Origin: Prosthecobacter sp. SYSU 5D2
GTDB lineage: Bacteria; Verrucomicrobiota; Verrucomicrobiia; Verrucomicrobiales; Verrucomicrobiaceae
Direction: 5' to 3'
NCBI RefSeq assembly: GCF_039655865.1
Contig: NZ_JBBYXL010000003.1
Coordinates: 372,001 to 436,000 of the forward strand
DNA: 64,000 bases
The position numbers were made by a program, and so were the translations under genes. The notes under the pieces were generated by a model, which did not search any database, was not told the origin of the DNA, and was given only the letters and a program-made list of their open reading frames with translations. Positions 17,020 through 26,320 of the stretch are shown here, piece by piece. Within the stretch, counting starts at the first letter, position 1. Each line of letters opens with the position of its first letter.

Positions 17020-17457
17020 TCAATCCCATTCATTTTCGGAAGCACGGCGTCCGCGCTCCCGTGGTTTGGGCTTCTTGCCGCCCCGGCTCCTGTCATCCCA
17101 GTCGTTATAGCTGGGTGCTGGTGGACTGCGAAAACCGCCGGCATGACCCCTGTCTGGCTTCTTTTTGTGGCCGTCCGCATAGCCGCCGCCTCCGACCATA
17201 GGCCGGGGTCGCTCCTCTTTAGGTCTGGCCTCGACGATTTTCATGGCGCGTCCGGCCAGATTGGCCCCCTCCAGGCTGGACATGGCGATCTTGGCCTCCG
17301 CATCATCCGGCATGTCCACAAAGCCGAAGCCACGGGAACGCCCGGTCTCGCGGTCCATCACCACACGGACGCTGGACACCTGGCCAAAGGCAGCAAATTC
17401 GCTGCGCAGTTCATCATCAGTCACGCTGTAAGCAAGATTGCTGACGTAGAGGTTCAT
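17020..17457 (-). CDS. RNA-binding protein with one RRM domain and basic Gly/Arg tail
   Basis: 145 residues from the ATG at 17457; the frame extends six codons further upstream but MNLYVSNL is the usual start. The RRM has RNP2 (LYVSNL, 3-8) and RNP1 (SRGFGFVDM, about 42-50). After residue 80 comes a low-complexity tail rich in Gly, Arg, Lys, Pro and Asp. Small single-RRM proteins of this kind are known from cyanobacteria and Verrucomicrobia/Planctomycetes and are often cold-induced RNA chaperones. It is monocistronic, divergent from the methyltransferase gene at 17662. Confidence 0.93.
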   Translation of the reverse strand: MNLYVSNLAYSVTDDELRSEFAAFGQVSSVRVVMDRETGRSRGFGFVDMPDDAEAKIAMSSLEGANLAGRAMKIVEARPKEERPRPMVGGGGYADGHKKKPDRGHAGGFRSPPAPSYNDWDDRSRGGKKPKPRERGRRASENEWD

Positions 17458-17593
17458 TGAAAAGTTCTGAGTCAAAAGCCGCCACTTGGATCTATAACGG
17501 AAGCCTGGCCCATGGCGTCGGAGTCAATCTTCAGTCCGCCATCACGAATGGAAGGCTGGCGAGGAAAATAGGCGGATGAATTTCTTCTGTCAA

Positions 17594-17611
17594 TTGTCCC
17601 GAGAGGGACAA
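17594..17611. promoter_or_regulatory. Short perfect hairpin upstream of mnmM
   Basis: TTGTCCC and GGGACAA form a seven-base stem with a GAGA tetraloop, 51 bases before the preferred ATG of the methyltransferase gene and just before an alternative TTG. It is followed by AAGAGG, a possible ribosome-binding site. It could be a 5' leader hairpin or an operator in the 204-base divergent region shared with the RRM gene. The sequence alone does not distinguish these. Confidence 0.3.
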
Positions 17612-17661
17612 AAGAGGTTTTGCCGGACTTGCCAGCCCTCCTCTGCGTTGCAAAATCCCGG

Positions 17662-18297
17662 ATGGAAACACCCGTGCGATCCCCTCGATTTGCCAGCCCG
17701 ACAGGCGGCCTGCCTTCCGCCGTGCGCTGGGCCCAACTGCTCCTGGCTGATCGCTTGCAGGCAGGGGACATTGCGCTGGATGCCACAGCCGGCAACGGAC
17801 ATGACACCCTGTTTCTCTGCCAGTGCACAGGCACCTCCGGGCATGTCTATGCCATGGATGTGCAGGCCGCAGCGGTGGCCGCCACCCGCAGCCGGCTGCT
17901 GGAAGCAGGCATTCAGGAAAACCGGTTTACCGTGGTGCAGGCAGGCCATGAAACCATGGCCGGGACCGTTGTCCCGGAGCACCAGGGAAAGCTGGCAGGC
18001 ATCATGTTCAACCTGGGCTACCTCCCCGGGTCCGATAAAACGGTCATTACCCGCACTGAGACGACGCTGGCTGCGGTGAATGCGGCAACCCGGCTGCTCA
18101 AACCAGGCGGCCTGCTGACCATCGCCGTCTATCCAGGGCACGAAGGCGGAGCCCAGGAGCAGCGGGCTTTAGGCGAATGGGCCGCAGGCTTGTCCCCGAG
18201 AGAGTTCGAGGTGCAGCATCTGCGCCCGGTCAACCGTAATGCGAATCCGCCGGAATGCTGGCTGGTGTGGAAGACGGCTCCTTCTCACGGGAAGTGA
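17662..18297 (+). CDS. mnmM: MnmM/YtqB-type SAM-dependent tRNA methyltransferase
   Basis: 211 residues from the ATG at 17662; a TTG at 17620 would add fourteen residues. The SAM loop is DATAGNGHD at 40-48, then the family-specific NLGYLPGSDK about 115-124 and a late AVYPGHEGG. These motifs mark the rRNA_methylase/YtqB family, whose characterised members (MnmM) methylate nm5s2U to mnm5s2U at the tRNA wobble position. That function is transferred from the family. The 3' end overlaps the convergent fatty acid hydroxylase gene by 68 bases, so both reading frames share that DNA. Confidence 0.85.
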   Translation: METPVRSPRFASPTGGLPSAVRWAQLLLADRLQAGDIALDATAGNGHDTLFLCQCTGTSGHVYAMDVQAAAVAATRSRLLEAGIQENRFTVVQAGHETMAGTVVPEHQGKLAGIMFNLGYLPGSDKTVITRTETTLAAVNAATRLLKPGGLLTIAVYPGHEGGAQEQRALGEWAAGLSPREFEVQHLRPVNRNANPPECWLVWKTAPSHGK

Positions 18298-19060
18298 CTT
18301 CAGCAAACCGCTTTTCATACTCCTCATGGTTGGTGCCCATAAGGCGGTCCCAGTAATTGAAGTAAAGCCCGTAATTCCCCCGCATCTTCTCATGATGCAT
18401 GATGTGGTTGGTGGGCGTGTTCAGGATGTAGCGCAGGGGCGAGCGCATGAGCCAGCGCGGGTGGATTTCATACCCGGAATGGCCGACGATGTTAAAGGCG
18501 ATCTGCCACATCATGAACAAGGCAAAGGCCAAACCGTGCATGGGCATGATGAAGACCAGGAGCGGAAAAATGAGCGCCTGCACGAGAGCCTCCAACGGTG
18601 AAAACGCATACGCCGCCCAGGGGGTGGGATTATGAGAAAGGTGATGCACACGATGAAACCAGCGAAACAGCCGGCGGTGATGCATGAGCCGGTGCGTCCA
18701 ATAAAACCAGGCATCGTGAATGAGAATGGCGCAGCCGATGCTGAGCCAGAACCACAGCAGACCAAATTTGGCAATCTTGCCTCCATACAGCTGCGTCCAT
18801 CCCTGACGGGTAGCATAGACAGTGGCCGCGCCGACCAGGCCAAAAATGAGCATGGAAAGCGCCGAGTAGCCAATGTCCCGCCAGACATCCGATGACCGGG
18901 GATACTTGGCAATGATTTTACGGTGGAACCACTGACGCTTGAAGATGAAATACCCAAGCAACCAAGCGACGCCGGCAAATAAAAAGTACCTCCCGCCCAA
19001 AGCCACGGTGCTCTCATAAGTATGCTCCAAAAAATTGAAGGGCTGGCGGGCAAACATCAT
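18230..19060 (-). CDS. Fatty acid hydroxylase / sterol desaturase family membrane protein
   Basis: 276 residues from the ATG at 19060; a TTG at 19096 would add twelve. Three or four membrane helices surround the diiron histidine motifs HDAWFYWTHRLMHH, HRVHHLSH and NHIMHHEK. These HX3H and HX2HH boxes define the family, whose members hydroxylate or desaturate sterols, fatty acids, carotenoids or alkylglycerols with O2. The substrate here is unknown; a membrane lipid or hopanoid is possible. The last 22 codons, rich in Ser, Pro and Glu, overlap the convergent mnmM gene. Confidence 0.92.
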   Translation of the reverse strand: MMFARQPFNFLEHTYESTVALGGRYFLFAGVAWLLGYFIFKRQWFHRKIIAKYPRSSDVWRDIGYSALSMLIFGLVGAATVYATRQGWTQLYGGKIAKFGLLWFWLSIGCAILIHDAWFYWTHRLMHHRRLFRWFHRVHHLSHNPTPWAAYAFSPLEALVQALIFPLLVFIMPMHGLAFALFMMWQIAFNIVGHSGYEIHPRWLMRSPLRYILNTPTNHIMHHEKMRGNYGLYFNYWDRLMGTNHEEYEKRFAEVTSREKEPSSTPASIPADSHYG

Positions 19061-19120
19061 GAAAAACAAAACGATGCGCTTTCGCGCCTCTGGCAAATCA
19101 TTTCATGGAACCACAAAAAG

Positions 19121-20278
19121 TTATTCCATCATCAACACCCCCTGCTCCAGCACTTCTGGAACGGGTTCCACCGACCTGGCCTTGACCATTTTGAGAGTTT
19201 CCAGATCATGCACCAGGGATTCATTTTCTTCCGTCAGGCTTTTCACGCGACCACGCAGCTCCTCTAACTCTCCGGCCTGCTCGGTCTCTTCTTTTTCTCG
19301 GGCGGACGCTTCCAGGGCCTCACTGAGACGATATTCCAGTTCGGCTATTTTATAACCGTCTTCGCGCCCTTTCTTGCGCGCCTCGGCTTCCGTCTGGAGA
19401 AGCCTGGCCTCCAGCTCGCTCACGCGCCGGTCTGTCACGGCAGGGGAATCCGCCGCAGGAGGTGGCGGCAGCACCCCCACTGCATTCATATATTCCTTCT
19501 GCACCATCGCCGACTTGGCCTCGGCGGCAGCCAGCTGCCGCTGAAGGCTGCTGATACGGGACTCTGCCGTGGATTGATATGAAGAATGAAGCTCTTTGAG
19601 CCGGGCAGTCTCCTCATCCACGGTCGCCAGCCGCGCCTGATCCGCCGCCAGCGACTGCTCCCGTTCACTCAGCTGGATCAAAAGCGCGGCTTCCCGTTGC
19701 TGAGCTTTTTCCCGATGGTCGGTGAACTGGGACTGGACCTCCTGCAACTGGGCGCGCAGTTCATTGCCGCGCAAGGTGGTCACGACCAAGGTCTGCTCCA
19801 GCGCACTGAAACGGCCCCGCTCTGCCGTCAGTGTGGCTTCCAGATCTCCGGTCCGGGCCTGTGCAGCAGGCAGCAATGCCGCTGTCTCACGGGCTGCCGC
19901 GAGATCGGTTTCAAGCCGGCCGATGCGTGCCAGGGAATCACTTTCACGCCGCTGGGCGGCCTCACGGTGCATGCTGAAACGGTGCTCGGCCGCCGCGAGC
20001 TCTGCCGCTGCCTTTTCCAGGGCTTTTTGAGCCAGGGCTTCCTGCTGATAGAAGGCGGATTTTTCCGCATCGAGCTCCGCCTTCCAGTCCGTGCGCTCCT
20101 CGTCCAGCCGGGTTTGCATCCAAATGATTTTTTTCTGCTGCAACCACCAAACAATGGCTGAAGCAACCATGGCCGTCACAAGCATCGCGGCGAGCGCCGG
20201 AAACTCAAAAAGTGAGGCCAAAAAGAAGGGGGCTGTCATCGCGGCACTGAAAAGGACATCCCTGCCGATGTCGAGCAC
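19121..20278 (-). CDS. Membrane-anchored long coiled-coil protein
   Basis: 385 residues from a GTG at 20278 (an ATG at 20239 is an alternative). Two close hydrophobic segments in the first 45 residues anchor the protein, followed by about 330 residues of almost continuous heptad-rich helix (EEERTDWKAELDAEK, RLKELHSS and similar) with one proline-rich break (GVLPPPPAADSP). No enzymatic motif is seen. Such proteins act as structural or tethering factors; RmuC-like proteins share the anchor-plus-coil start but have a nuclease-fold C-terminus that is absent here. It stands alone, divergent from the phosphoesterase gene. Confidence 0.75.
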   Translation of the reverse strand: MLDIGRDVLFSAAMTAPFFLASLFEFPALAAMLVTAMVASAIVWWLQQKKIIWMQTRLDEERTDWKAELDAEKSAFYQQEALAQKALEKAAAELAAAEHRFSMHREAAQRRESDSLARIGRLETDLAAARETAALLPAAQARTGDLEATLTAERGRFSALEQTLVVTTLRGNELRAQLQEVQSQFTDHREKAQQREAALLIQLSEREQSLAADQARLATVDEETARLKELHSSYQSTAESRISSLQRQLAAAEAKSAMVQKEYMNAVGVLPPPPAADSPAVTDRRVSELEARLLQTEAEARKKGREDGYKIAELEYRLSEALEASAREKEETEQAGELEELRGRVKSLTEENESLVHDLETLKMVKARSVEPVPEVLEQGVLMME

Positions 20279-20369
20279 AGATCATGCCTGCCTGGCATCA
20301 AGACTGCCTTTTTCACCCTTGGACAATCAAACCTGCTTGAGCCTGCACCGGCTGTCGTATGATACATAA

Positions 20370-21065
20370 GTGCCAGTCACCAAACCTGCCATCACCGCTG
20401 AAATCGCCCCTGGAATTTTGCTGGATTCCAGGCGCGCATTGATCAATCCCATGGAAGGCTGGATGGCGCTGGCAGACCTTCATTATGGCTATGAAATCCA
20501 CCGCAGCCGGGCTGGCGCCCTGCTGCCTGGATGGGGCATGCAAAAGTGCCGCGACACCCTTCTGGCGTTAATAGATGACCACGCTCCGCAAAGGCTCATC
20601 CTGGCGGGTGACATCATGGATGGCAGCGGTTCAGTGAGCGAGACTGGAATCCTCCTGGAAATCTTACGCAGCCGGGTGGAAGACCTGATCCTCATCGAGG
20701 GAAACCACGACCGCGCCGGGCTGAAAAAGGGATGGCGGCTGCAGCCTTTTTATCGTGAGAAAGACTTTGTCTTTCATCATGGCCATCAGGGCGCAGCTCC
20801 GCCATCAGTGGCAGGCTGCCTGCCAGCAGAAAGTCCACACATGACTTTCGTCACCGGTCATGAGCACCCGTGTGTCTCCTTGCGCGATGGTGCAGGCCTG
20901 CGTTTAAAACTGCCGGCGCTGGTGCAACAGCGTCTGCGGCAGGATTTGCATCATTGGATTCTTCCGGCTTTTTCGCCCTGGGCAGCTGGAGGAACCTTTA
21001 GGACCTCGCAGGAACATCTGGCCACCTGGGCCTGCACCCGGACAAAGGTCTGGAAACTCAGTTAA
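20370..21065 (+). CDS. Calcineurin-like metallophosphoesterase (PdeM-like)
   Basis: 231 residues from a GTG at 20370. The dinuclear-metal motifs are in order: ADLHYGYE (Asp and His), LAGDIMDG, EGNHDRAG, FHHGH and TGHEHP. Length and motif spacing match the small YprB/PdeM-type phosphoesterases sometimes linked to DNA ligase and an exonuclease in a DNA-repair cassette, but no such partners are adjacent here. The gene stands alone on the plus strand and ends two bases before the convergent polymerase gene. Substrate unknown. Confidence 0.85.
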   Translation: MPVTKPAITAEIAPGILLDSRRALINPMEGWMALADLHYGYEIHRSRAGALLPGWGMQKCRDTLLALIDDHAPQRLILAGDIMDGSGSVSETGILLEILRSRVEDLILIEGNHDRAGLKKGWRLQPFYREKDFVFHHGHQGAAPPSVAGCLPAESPHMTFVTGHEHPCVSLRDGAGLRLKLPALVQQRLRQDLHHWILPAFSPWAAGGTFRTSQEHLATWACTRTKVWKLS

Positions 21066-21067
21066 AA

Positions 21068-23560
21068 TCAGACGTCCGGCAGGCTGTGCATGGCATGCTC
21101 CATCATTTCCCAGGCCCGCCTGAAATCGCTGATTTCCGCATACAAGGCGGCCAGCTCCAGCTTCATGTACACAGGCACATCAGGCAGCGCCACAACTTTT
21201 TCAGCAGTGGATTTTGCAGAATCAACATCTCCTGATGCCCGGTAGGCCAGATACAGTTCAATCCCCGGACGTACATCCGTGGGATTAAAGACGAAGGCCC
21301 GCTCCAGCCGCGCGAGATTGGCGACATCCTGGCTGCGTGAAGGACGCAGCGGCTTTTTTATGAATTTATTGGCGACGAAATAAGCTTGCTCATATCGTCC
21401 TGCGCGAGCCAGTTCCACGGCCATCGTTCTCCAACCATAAGGCTGCAGGCTGTGGTTCTTTTGCAGGAGGCTCACCAAAGCCTCTCGGTCCCCACGGTCA
21501 TGCCAGGCACGCAGCAACGTCTGCAATTCTTTTGGTCCCAGGACTTCCAGCTTAGGATGCAGTTTCAGAAATTTGCCCAAATACTCCTCCCACTCACGGC
21601 CCTGGCTGGTATTCATGAGAAAAACAAGCTGCATTTCCGGCGTTTCCGCCAACGCCCATAGGGGGGGGCGCAGTTCTGGATAGAGCCCCGTCTTACTGAG
21701 CATGCTGGCATAAACGTCACGCAATTGAGACGAGCCAGGCTTATGTCGGCGCAAACATTCACGCCAGGGAATGATGGCCAGATCAGGGGCAAAGGGCAGC
21801 CAGTACACCCCTTCTTCAAAACAGGTCTTTGCATAATGGGGCTCCAACGTCCTGGAGCGCCCGAAATCCAGCAAGGCACGTTCCGGATTTTGCCGCAGTA
21901 GCAGGAGCATCTGGGCTCGCATGTAATACAGCCGGTAGTCCAGGGGTGCCAGATGGATGGCACGGTTAACCAGGGTGAGACAGTCACGATAACGCCCCTT
22001 CGCGGATTCTGTCCTTATCTGCTCCCGCAGCACCTGGACAGAAGTCGGTAAAGGCGGCATCCAATGATGCAGGCCAGTACCCAACCACATGATCCCCATG
22101 CCGAAAATCAACAGGCCCGCGAGACGAAACGCCCACGGCTGCAACCACCGAGCCGGTACTGACAGACACCGGGGACGGACAGCCAGGCCCAGCAGCAGGG
22201 CCGTCTGCATCCCATACCCCAGCCCGTGGTTTGGCACATCAAAGACGGAGTGCAGCAGAGCCATGCCCGCACCAATGGCAGCCGCCTGGCGCAACCGGCG
22301 GCCGGGACGGTCGCTCATTTCCTCGCGTCCCGGATGGCTGGTCCAGCTACCGCTTGAGCTTGCGGCCCAGAGGAGCAACACCAGGCAGGGCATAAGCAAG
22401 AACAAGCCGCCTTCAAAAAGAACCAGCAGCAGATCGCTCTCAGGATGCAAAAACCTGAAATGGGGAAACTTAAGATCCGAGATGAGCGGAAACACCTGAT
22501 AAAAGGTATCCAGCCCCTGGCCCCAAAAGGGACTTTTGGCCGAAAGTGACAGAGTCTCCCTCGCCAGATCCATCCGCATCGAGGAGCTTAGCAAAGATCC
22601 GCCGTCCTCTTGAACAAGATCACGCAACCGGGAGCCAAGCCGGCCGCTGGAAACCAGCGCGACTGAAGCCACCACCATCAGCACAGCAGCCCCCACTGCC
22701 ATCTTGCGGAACAGTCCTTTTTTCATGGCGGCAGTCGTCACCCAGGCGACCAGCCCCAAAAATAGCAAGCCCACGCCACCGCGGGAAGTGTTCAGGAAAA
22801 TGGTACACAGAGGGAGCCAGAACAGCAGCAGAAACAACCAAGCCAATGAAGACTTCCTCCGGTATGCATCGTAAGCCGAGGCAGCACACAAAATGGCACT
22901 GATGGCACTCAGGCTGGATGCATGATTCCGGTTAAAAAACGGACCAAACCCTTCCGCTCTGTAAATGCCTTCCCGCGGCCACCAAGGAATGGCCGCCCAG
23001 GAATAGTCAATGAGGGAGGCTCCCGCGATGAGAGCCCCTCCAATAGCCAGCCCATAAATGCACCAGCGGCGGCCTTCTTCTGATGCACGCTGCCCAAGGC
23101 AAGCCCACAGCCAGACTGCACCCGCAGCCATGACCAGCCAGGATTCAAAAGTGGCATGCGGATCAGGGGAGAGGGTGGCCGGCAGGTAGATGCCCCATGA
23201 TTCCGCCAGCATGCTGCGCCAGGGAGCCGGTCCGCCAAACCACGACACCGGCAGCAGGCCTGACAACGGAACCAGAAGGATCATCACCAAACTCACCGCA
23301 GCAACGTTTGGCAAGCGGTACAAGGGAGGTGCCAGCACTACAGCCATGCCCATCAGACACATTGAAGCCCCCAAGGACCACGTCACCTTGCCAGACCCCA
23401 GCATGAAACCCGCCGTCACAACGAATGCCAGCAACACCATCCGCCAGACCGGGGGTGCCAGCCCCTCCGCGTCTGCGCGCGGTCGCCTGCCCCGCCCCCT
23501 ACGCCGGCCCTTCAAAGGCTGGGGAGTATCACTTTCAGAAACTTTTGGAGATGGGGACAT
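21068..23560 (-). CDS. O-antigen ligase/polymerase with C-terminal TPR region
   Basis: 830 residues. A short basic, Pro/Arg-rich cytoplasmic N-terminus (RRRGRGRRPRAD) precedes about twelve membrane segments to residue 480. The PFFNRNHASSL segment and the following long loop fit the Wzy_C/O-antigen ligase family (the Asn-Arg-Asn-His stretch is typical). The last 320 residues are soluble helical repeats of TPR type, predicted to face the periplasm. Families with this architecture join or polymerise glycans, and the TPR region probably recruits partner proteins. It is the first product of a long locus and its stop is eight bases after the preceding WecA-like gene in transcription order. Confidence 0.87.
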   Translation of the reverse strand: MSPSPKVSESDTPQPLKGRRRGRGRRPRADAEGLAPPVWRMVLLAFVVTAGFMLGSGKVTWSLGASMCLMGMAVVLAPPLYRLPNVAAVSLVMILLVPLSGLLPVSWFGGPAPWRSMLAESWGIYLPATLSPDPHATFESWLVMAAGAVWLWACLGQRASEEGRRWCIYGLAIGGALIAGASLIDYSWAAIPWWPREGIYRAEGFGPFFNRNHASSLSAISAILCAASAYDAYRRKSSLAWLFLLLFWLPLCTIFLNTSRGGVGLLFLGLVAWVTTAAMKKGLFRKMAVGAAVLMVVASVALVSSGRLGSRLRDLVQEDGGSLLSSSMRMDLARETLSLSAKSPFWGQGLDTFYQVFPLISDLKFPHFRFLHPESDLLLVLFEGGLFLLMPCLVLLLWAASSSGSWTSHPGREEMSDRPGRRLRQAAAIGAGMALLHSVFDVPNHGLGYGMQTALLLGLAVRPRCLSVPARWLQPWAFRLAGLLIFGMGIMWLGTGLHHWMPPLPTSVQVLREQIRTESAKGRYRDCLTLVNRAIHLAPLDYRLYYMRAQMLLLLRQNPERALLDFGRSRTLEPHYAKTCFEEGVYWLPFAPDLAIIPWRECLRRHKPGSSQLRDVYASMLSKTGLYPELRPPLWALAETPEMQLVFLMNTSQGREWEEYLGKFLKLHPKLEVLGPKELQTLLRAWHDRGDREALVSLLQKNHSLQPYGWRTMAVELARAGRYEQAYFVANKFIKKPLRPSRSQDVANLARLERAFVFNPTDVRPGIELYLAYRASGDVDSAKSTAEKVVALPDVPVYMKLELAALYAEISDFRRAWEMMEHAMHSLPDV

Positions 23561-23568
23561 GAACTTAA

Positions 23569-25107
23569 TCAGTTTAATCGCGAGTCATGCACCTGCTTTT
23601 TGGCAGGGTCTTCCGGGGATGCTTCAAGGGTGCCATGTTCAGGGCGGCTAAATTCCAGAGCGGGAGGCAGGCTCCCCCAGCGCTCAATGCAACGCTCCAG
23701 AACGGTCTCCAGTTCATCAGCACGCCTCTGCCATTCCCCTTCTTCATGCAGATGCTCCGGACGGTAGAGGTGACAGATGCTGCCATCGGAAAACTGCATG
23801 CTGACCGGGCTCACCCCCTCTGCCCGGGACGTGTTGAAATCCATCCATTTCAGCCTCTGAACAAGCAGTGCGGAAAATTCCTCCAAATGACAGCAAAGTT
23901 CGATGTCAAAGTCCAAAACCCGCGCATGCGCTCTCGCGTGCTCAAGACGGTGGCGCCGTTCCATGGCCAGATTCATCTGTTCACGCAAATTCGACCAGCT
24001 GCGCACGTATCCAAGATACCGGGCAGCGCCTACCGCCAGGAGAAACAGGACGGCACCAGCCACCGGCAGCGCCACCCCCTTGGTCAGCAAAATGCTGATT
24101 CCAACCAGACTCAGCACCGCACAAACCGAATACATGGCCACCAGGGCCCGGCCTTTGCTGTAACCCAGTAAAATCAGCCGGTGGTGGATATGCTCCGCAT
24201 CCGCACGGAAGATGGGCACACCACGAATGGCACGACGAAGAATGGCAAAGGCGGTATCCAGGATGGGTACCCCGAGGGCAATGACAATCACGAGCAAAGC
24301 CGCAACGATGGATCCTTTATTCGAGGATTTTAAGGATACCGATGCCACGAAAAAACCAATGAGATAAGCCCCGCCATCTCCCAGAAAAATTTTCGCAGGC
24401 GGAAAATTAAAGTACAAAAAACCCGACAGGGCTCCCGCCATCACGATGGACATGATCATGATGTCGTTAAACCCGGATACAAAACCGACAAACGCCAGCG
24501 TAAGTGACAGAAAAAGTCCAAACCCGCCCGCCAGCCCGTCCATCCCATCAATAAGATTGATGATGTTTGGGATGGCCACCAGCCAAAGCAAGGTCAGAGG
24601 CAGGCTCCACCAGCCAATCTCCAGTCCGCCCTCCCCAAATGGATTGCTCAGCACATCTATCGAGAGGCCAGATGAATAAAGAATAAGGGCCGCCCCAATC
24701 TGACCGGTCAGTTTAACCCGGGCACCCAGAGACTTGAAATCATCCGCCAGCCCCACCGAAAACATGAGAAAATTGCACAAAATCAGCGGGAGCCAGCCTT
24801 CAAATCGGACATCTAGGAACCAAAAGGCCGCAACGAACCCTAACATAAGCGTCAGGTAAATGGGCAGGCCGCCCAGTCTGGATACAGGCCTTGCATGCAG
24901 CTTGCGGCGGCCATCCGGTGTATCCATCCCCAGCTTTCCCTGGTGGCGGATCACCGCCATCGTCCCAGCCCAGGCAACCGCAAAAGAGCCTGCGTAAAAC
25001 GCAACGACTGTTGGCCAGTCGAAAAGCAGCGGCTTCGGCGGTCCGACAAAATTCGACATATCCGCCGCTGGCAAAAAAACAGCCGTTATTAAATCCATCA
25101 AGCTCAT
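23569..25107 (-). CDS. WecA/TagO-type undecaprenyl-phosphate GlcNAc-1-phosphate transferase-like protein with C-terminal extension
   Basis: 512 residues. Residues 1-360 are the polytopic MraY/WecA fold: DTPDGRRKLHARPVSRLGG near 60-78, GLADDFKSLGARVK (the Asp-Asp pair), INLIDGMDGLAGG, KIFLGDGGAYLIG, and the HIHHRL motif typical of WecA. It would transfer a sugar-1-phosphate from a UDP-sugar to undecaprenyl phosphate, starting glycan assembly at the inner membrane. Residues 360-512 are an extra cytoplasmic tail with no recognised domain, containing a second hydrophobic stretch and then Glu/Arg-rich sequence. ATG and stop of the next gene overlap as TAATG. Confidence 0.9.
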   Translation of the reverse strand: MSLMDLITAVFLPAADMSNFVGPPKPLLFDWPTVVAFYAGSFAVAWAGTMAVIRHQGKLGMDTPDGRRKLHARPVSRLGGLPIYLTLMLGFVAAFWFLDVRFEGWLPLILCNFLMFSVGLADDFKSLGARVKLTGQIGAALILYSSGLSIDVLSNPFGEGGLEIGWWSLPLTLLWLVAIPNIINLIDGMDGLAGGFGLFLSLTLAFVGFVSGFNDIMIMSIVMAGALSGFLYFNFPPAKIFLGDGGAYLIGFFVASVSLKSSNKGSIVAALLVIVIALGVPILDTAFAILRRAIRGVPIFRADAEHIHHRLILLGYSKGRALVAMYSVCAVLSLVGISILLTKGVALPVAGAVLFLLAVGAARYLGYVRSWSNLREQMNLAMERRHRLEHARAHARVLDFDIELCCHLEEFSALLVQRLKWMDFNTSRAEGVSPVSMQFSDGSICHLYRPEHLHEEGEWQRRADELETVLERCIERWGSLPPALEFSRPEHGTLEASPEDPAKKQVHDSRLN

Positions 25108-26315
25108 TACTTTTGGGCCGCTTCCTCAATGACGCGGATCAGCCTGGAACGCAAGGCCTCCGTCGCAAACTCCCTGGCCAGCCTCTGCGCATCCAAGGAT
25201 CTTCTCCCTGGACTTTCTGCAGCCTTCACCAAGTGGTGAACCACCTCCTCAACGCTGCCTGGCCGCGCCACATAGCTGTCACCCGCTGGCAGTTTTGCCG
25301 CAATGTCCCCCAGGTGGCTTTCCTCCGGGCCGATGGCCATGAAGGGTATGCCCAGCGTGAGAATATTGTAGATTTTACAAGGATGCACAATGCCAACGAA
25401 GGGCTCCCCCAACACCACCACATGAAGATCTGCGGCAGACAGCGAGGCCGCGAGGCTGGACATGGGTTGATATGGCAAGGTAGTGATATTGCCCAGTAGC
25501 TGCCGCTCCCGGAACTGTTTCACCTTTTCAAATTCACTGCCTCCGCCCACAAACAAAAAATGAAGATGCGACCGGTCGCGAACGGCCAGCGCAGCTTCCA
25601 GCAAAGTGTCCAGAGGATGGCAGGGACTGTGATTGCCGGAATACATAATCACGAATTTATCCTTGAGCCCGTGCAGGGACCGGAACTCCTCCCTGCCCTG
25701 TTCATCATACCGGACGGCCTCATCGTGTGACCATGGCGGATCGGTATGGATCACTTCAGGCGGGACCCCTTTCTCCATCAGCCTGCGTGCCATGAAGCGG
25801 TCCAGCGCCACAATGCGCGCCGCCCGCCGGAAACTCCATCGTTGCAGAAACCCGAGCAGCCTTTCCGCCAGCCCGCCAGCCCGCAGCCAGCCAGCCGCCA
25901 CCGCCTCGTCCGGATTCAAATCCATCACCCATGGCACCACGCTGCCGCCTTTGAATGCAGCCATGACCGTGCCGAGAGTGGATATCAGCGGAGGTGAGGT
26001 CAGACAAACGGTGACATCGAAACGGGGCAGCCAAAGCAAAATCCACGTCGCGCTCAGCCAGAAGCTGCCAAAATCCACCAGCCGCCTCCATTTCGCCGAT
26101 TTCCCAAGTCCAGGTGTCCAGATGCGGTGGATATCCATTCCCTGCCAGAACTCATGCGCCGGATAGCGAATCTGCGGACTGTCGTAACCGCGGGAACACG
26201 CCACGACCGTGACCTGATGCCCCGCTTTGGAAAGGCCCAGAGCGAGGTCGGTCAGATGCTGCGCGGTGGCCACATGATCTGGATAAAAGCACTGGTTAAG
26301 CAGCAGGATGCGCAT
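25107..26315 (-). CDS. Glycosyltransferase family 4 (WbuB-like)
   Basis: 402 residues, GT-B fold. The N-terminus MRILLLNQCFYPDHVATAQHLTDLA is the standard WbuB/WcaI opening, and the C-terminal half has FIMYSGNHSPCHPLDT in the donor-binding region and GNITTLPYQP before the acceptor loop. Enzymes of this group add a sugar to the second position of an O-unit; it directly follows the WecA-like gene in the map, as in many O-antigen loci. The nucleotide donor is unknown. It overlaps the WecA-like start by one base. Confidence 0.88.
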   Translation of the reverse strand: MRILLLNQCFYPDHVATAQHLTDLALGLSKAGHQVTVVACSRGYDSPQIRYPAHEFWQGMDIHRIWTPGLGKSAKWRRLVDFGSFWLSATWILLWLPRFDVTVCLTSPPLISTLGTVMAAFKGGSVVPWVMDLNPDEAVAAGWLRAGGLAERLLGFLQRWSFRRAARIVALDRFMARRLMEKGVPPEVIHTDPPWSHDEAVRYDEQGREEFRSLHGLKDKFVIMYSGNHSPCHPLDTLLEAALAVRDRSHLHFLFVGGGSEFEKVKQFRERQLLGNITTLPYQPMSSLAASLSAADLHVVVLGEPFVGIVHPCKIYNILTLGIPFMAIGPEESHLGDIAAKLPAGDSYVARPGSVEEVVHHLVKAAESPGRRSLDAQRLAREFATEALRSRLIRVIEEAAQK

Positions 26316-26320
26316 CGTGT

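Noticed and set aside
16764-17180. 138-codon minus-strand open frame overlapping the RRM gene
   Set aside because: Half of it overlaps the RRM gene in another frame, composition is not protein-like, and it has no homology-like motif.
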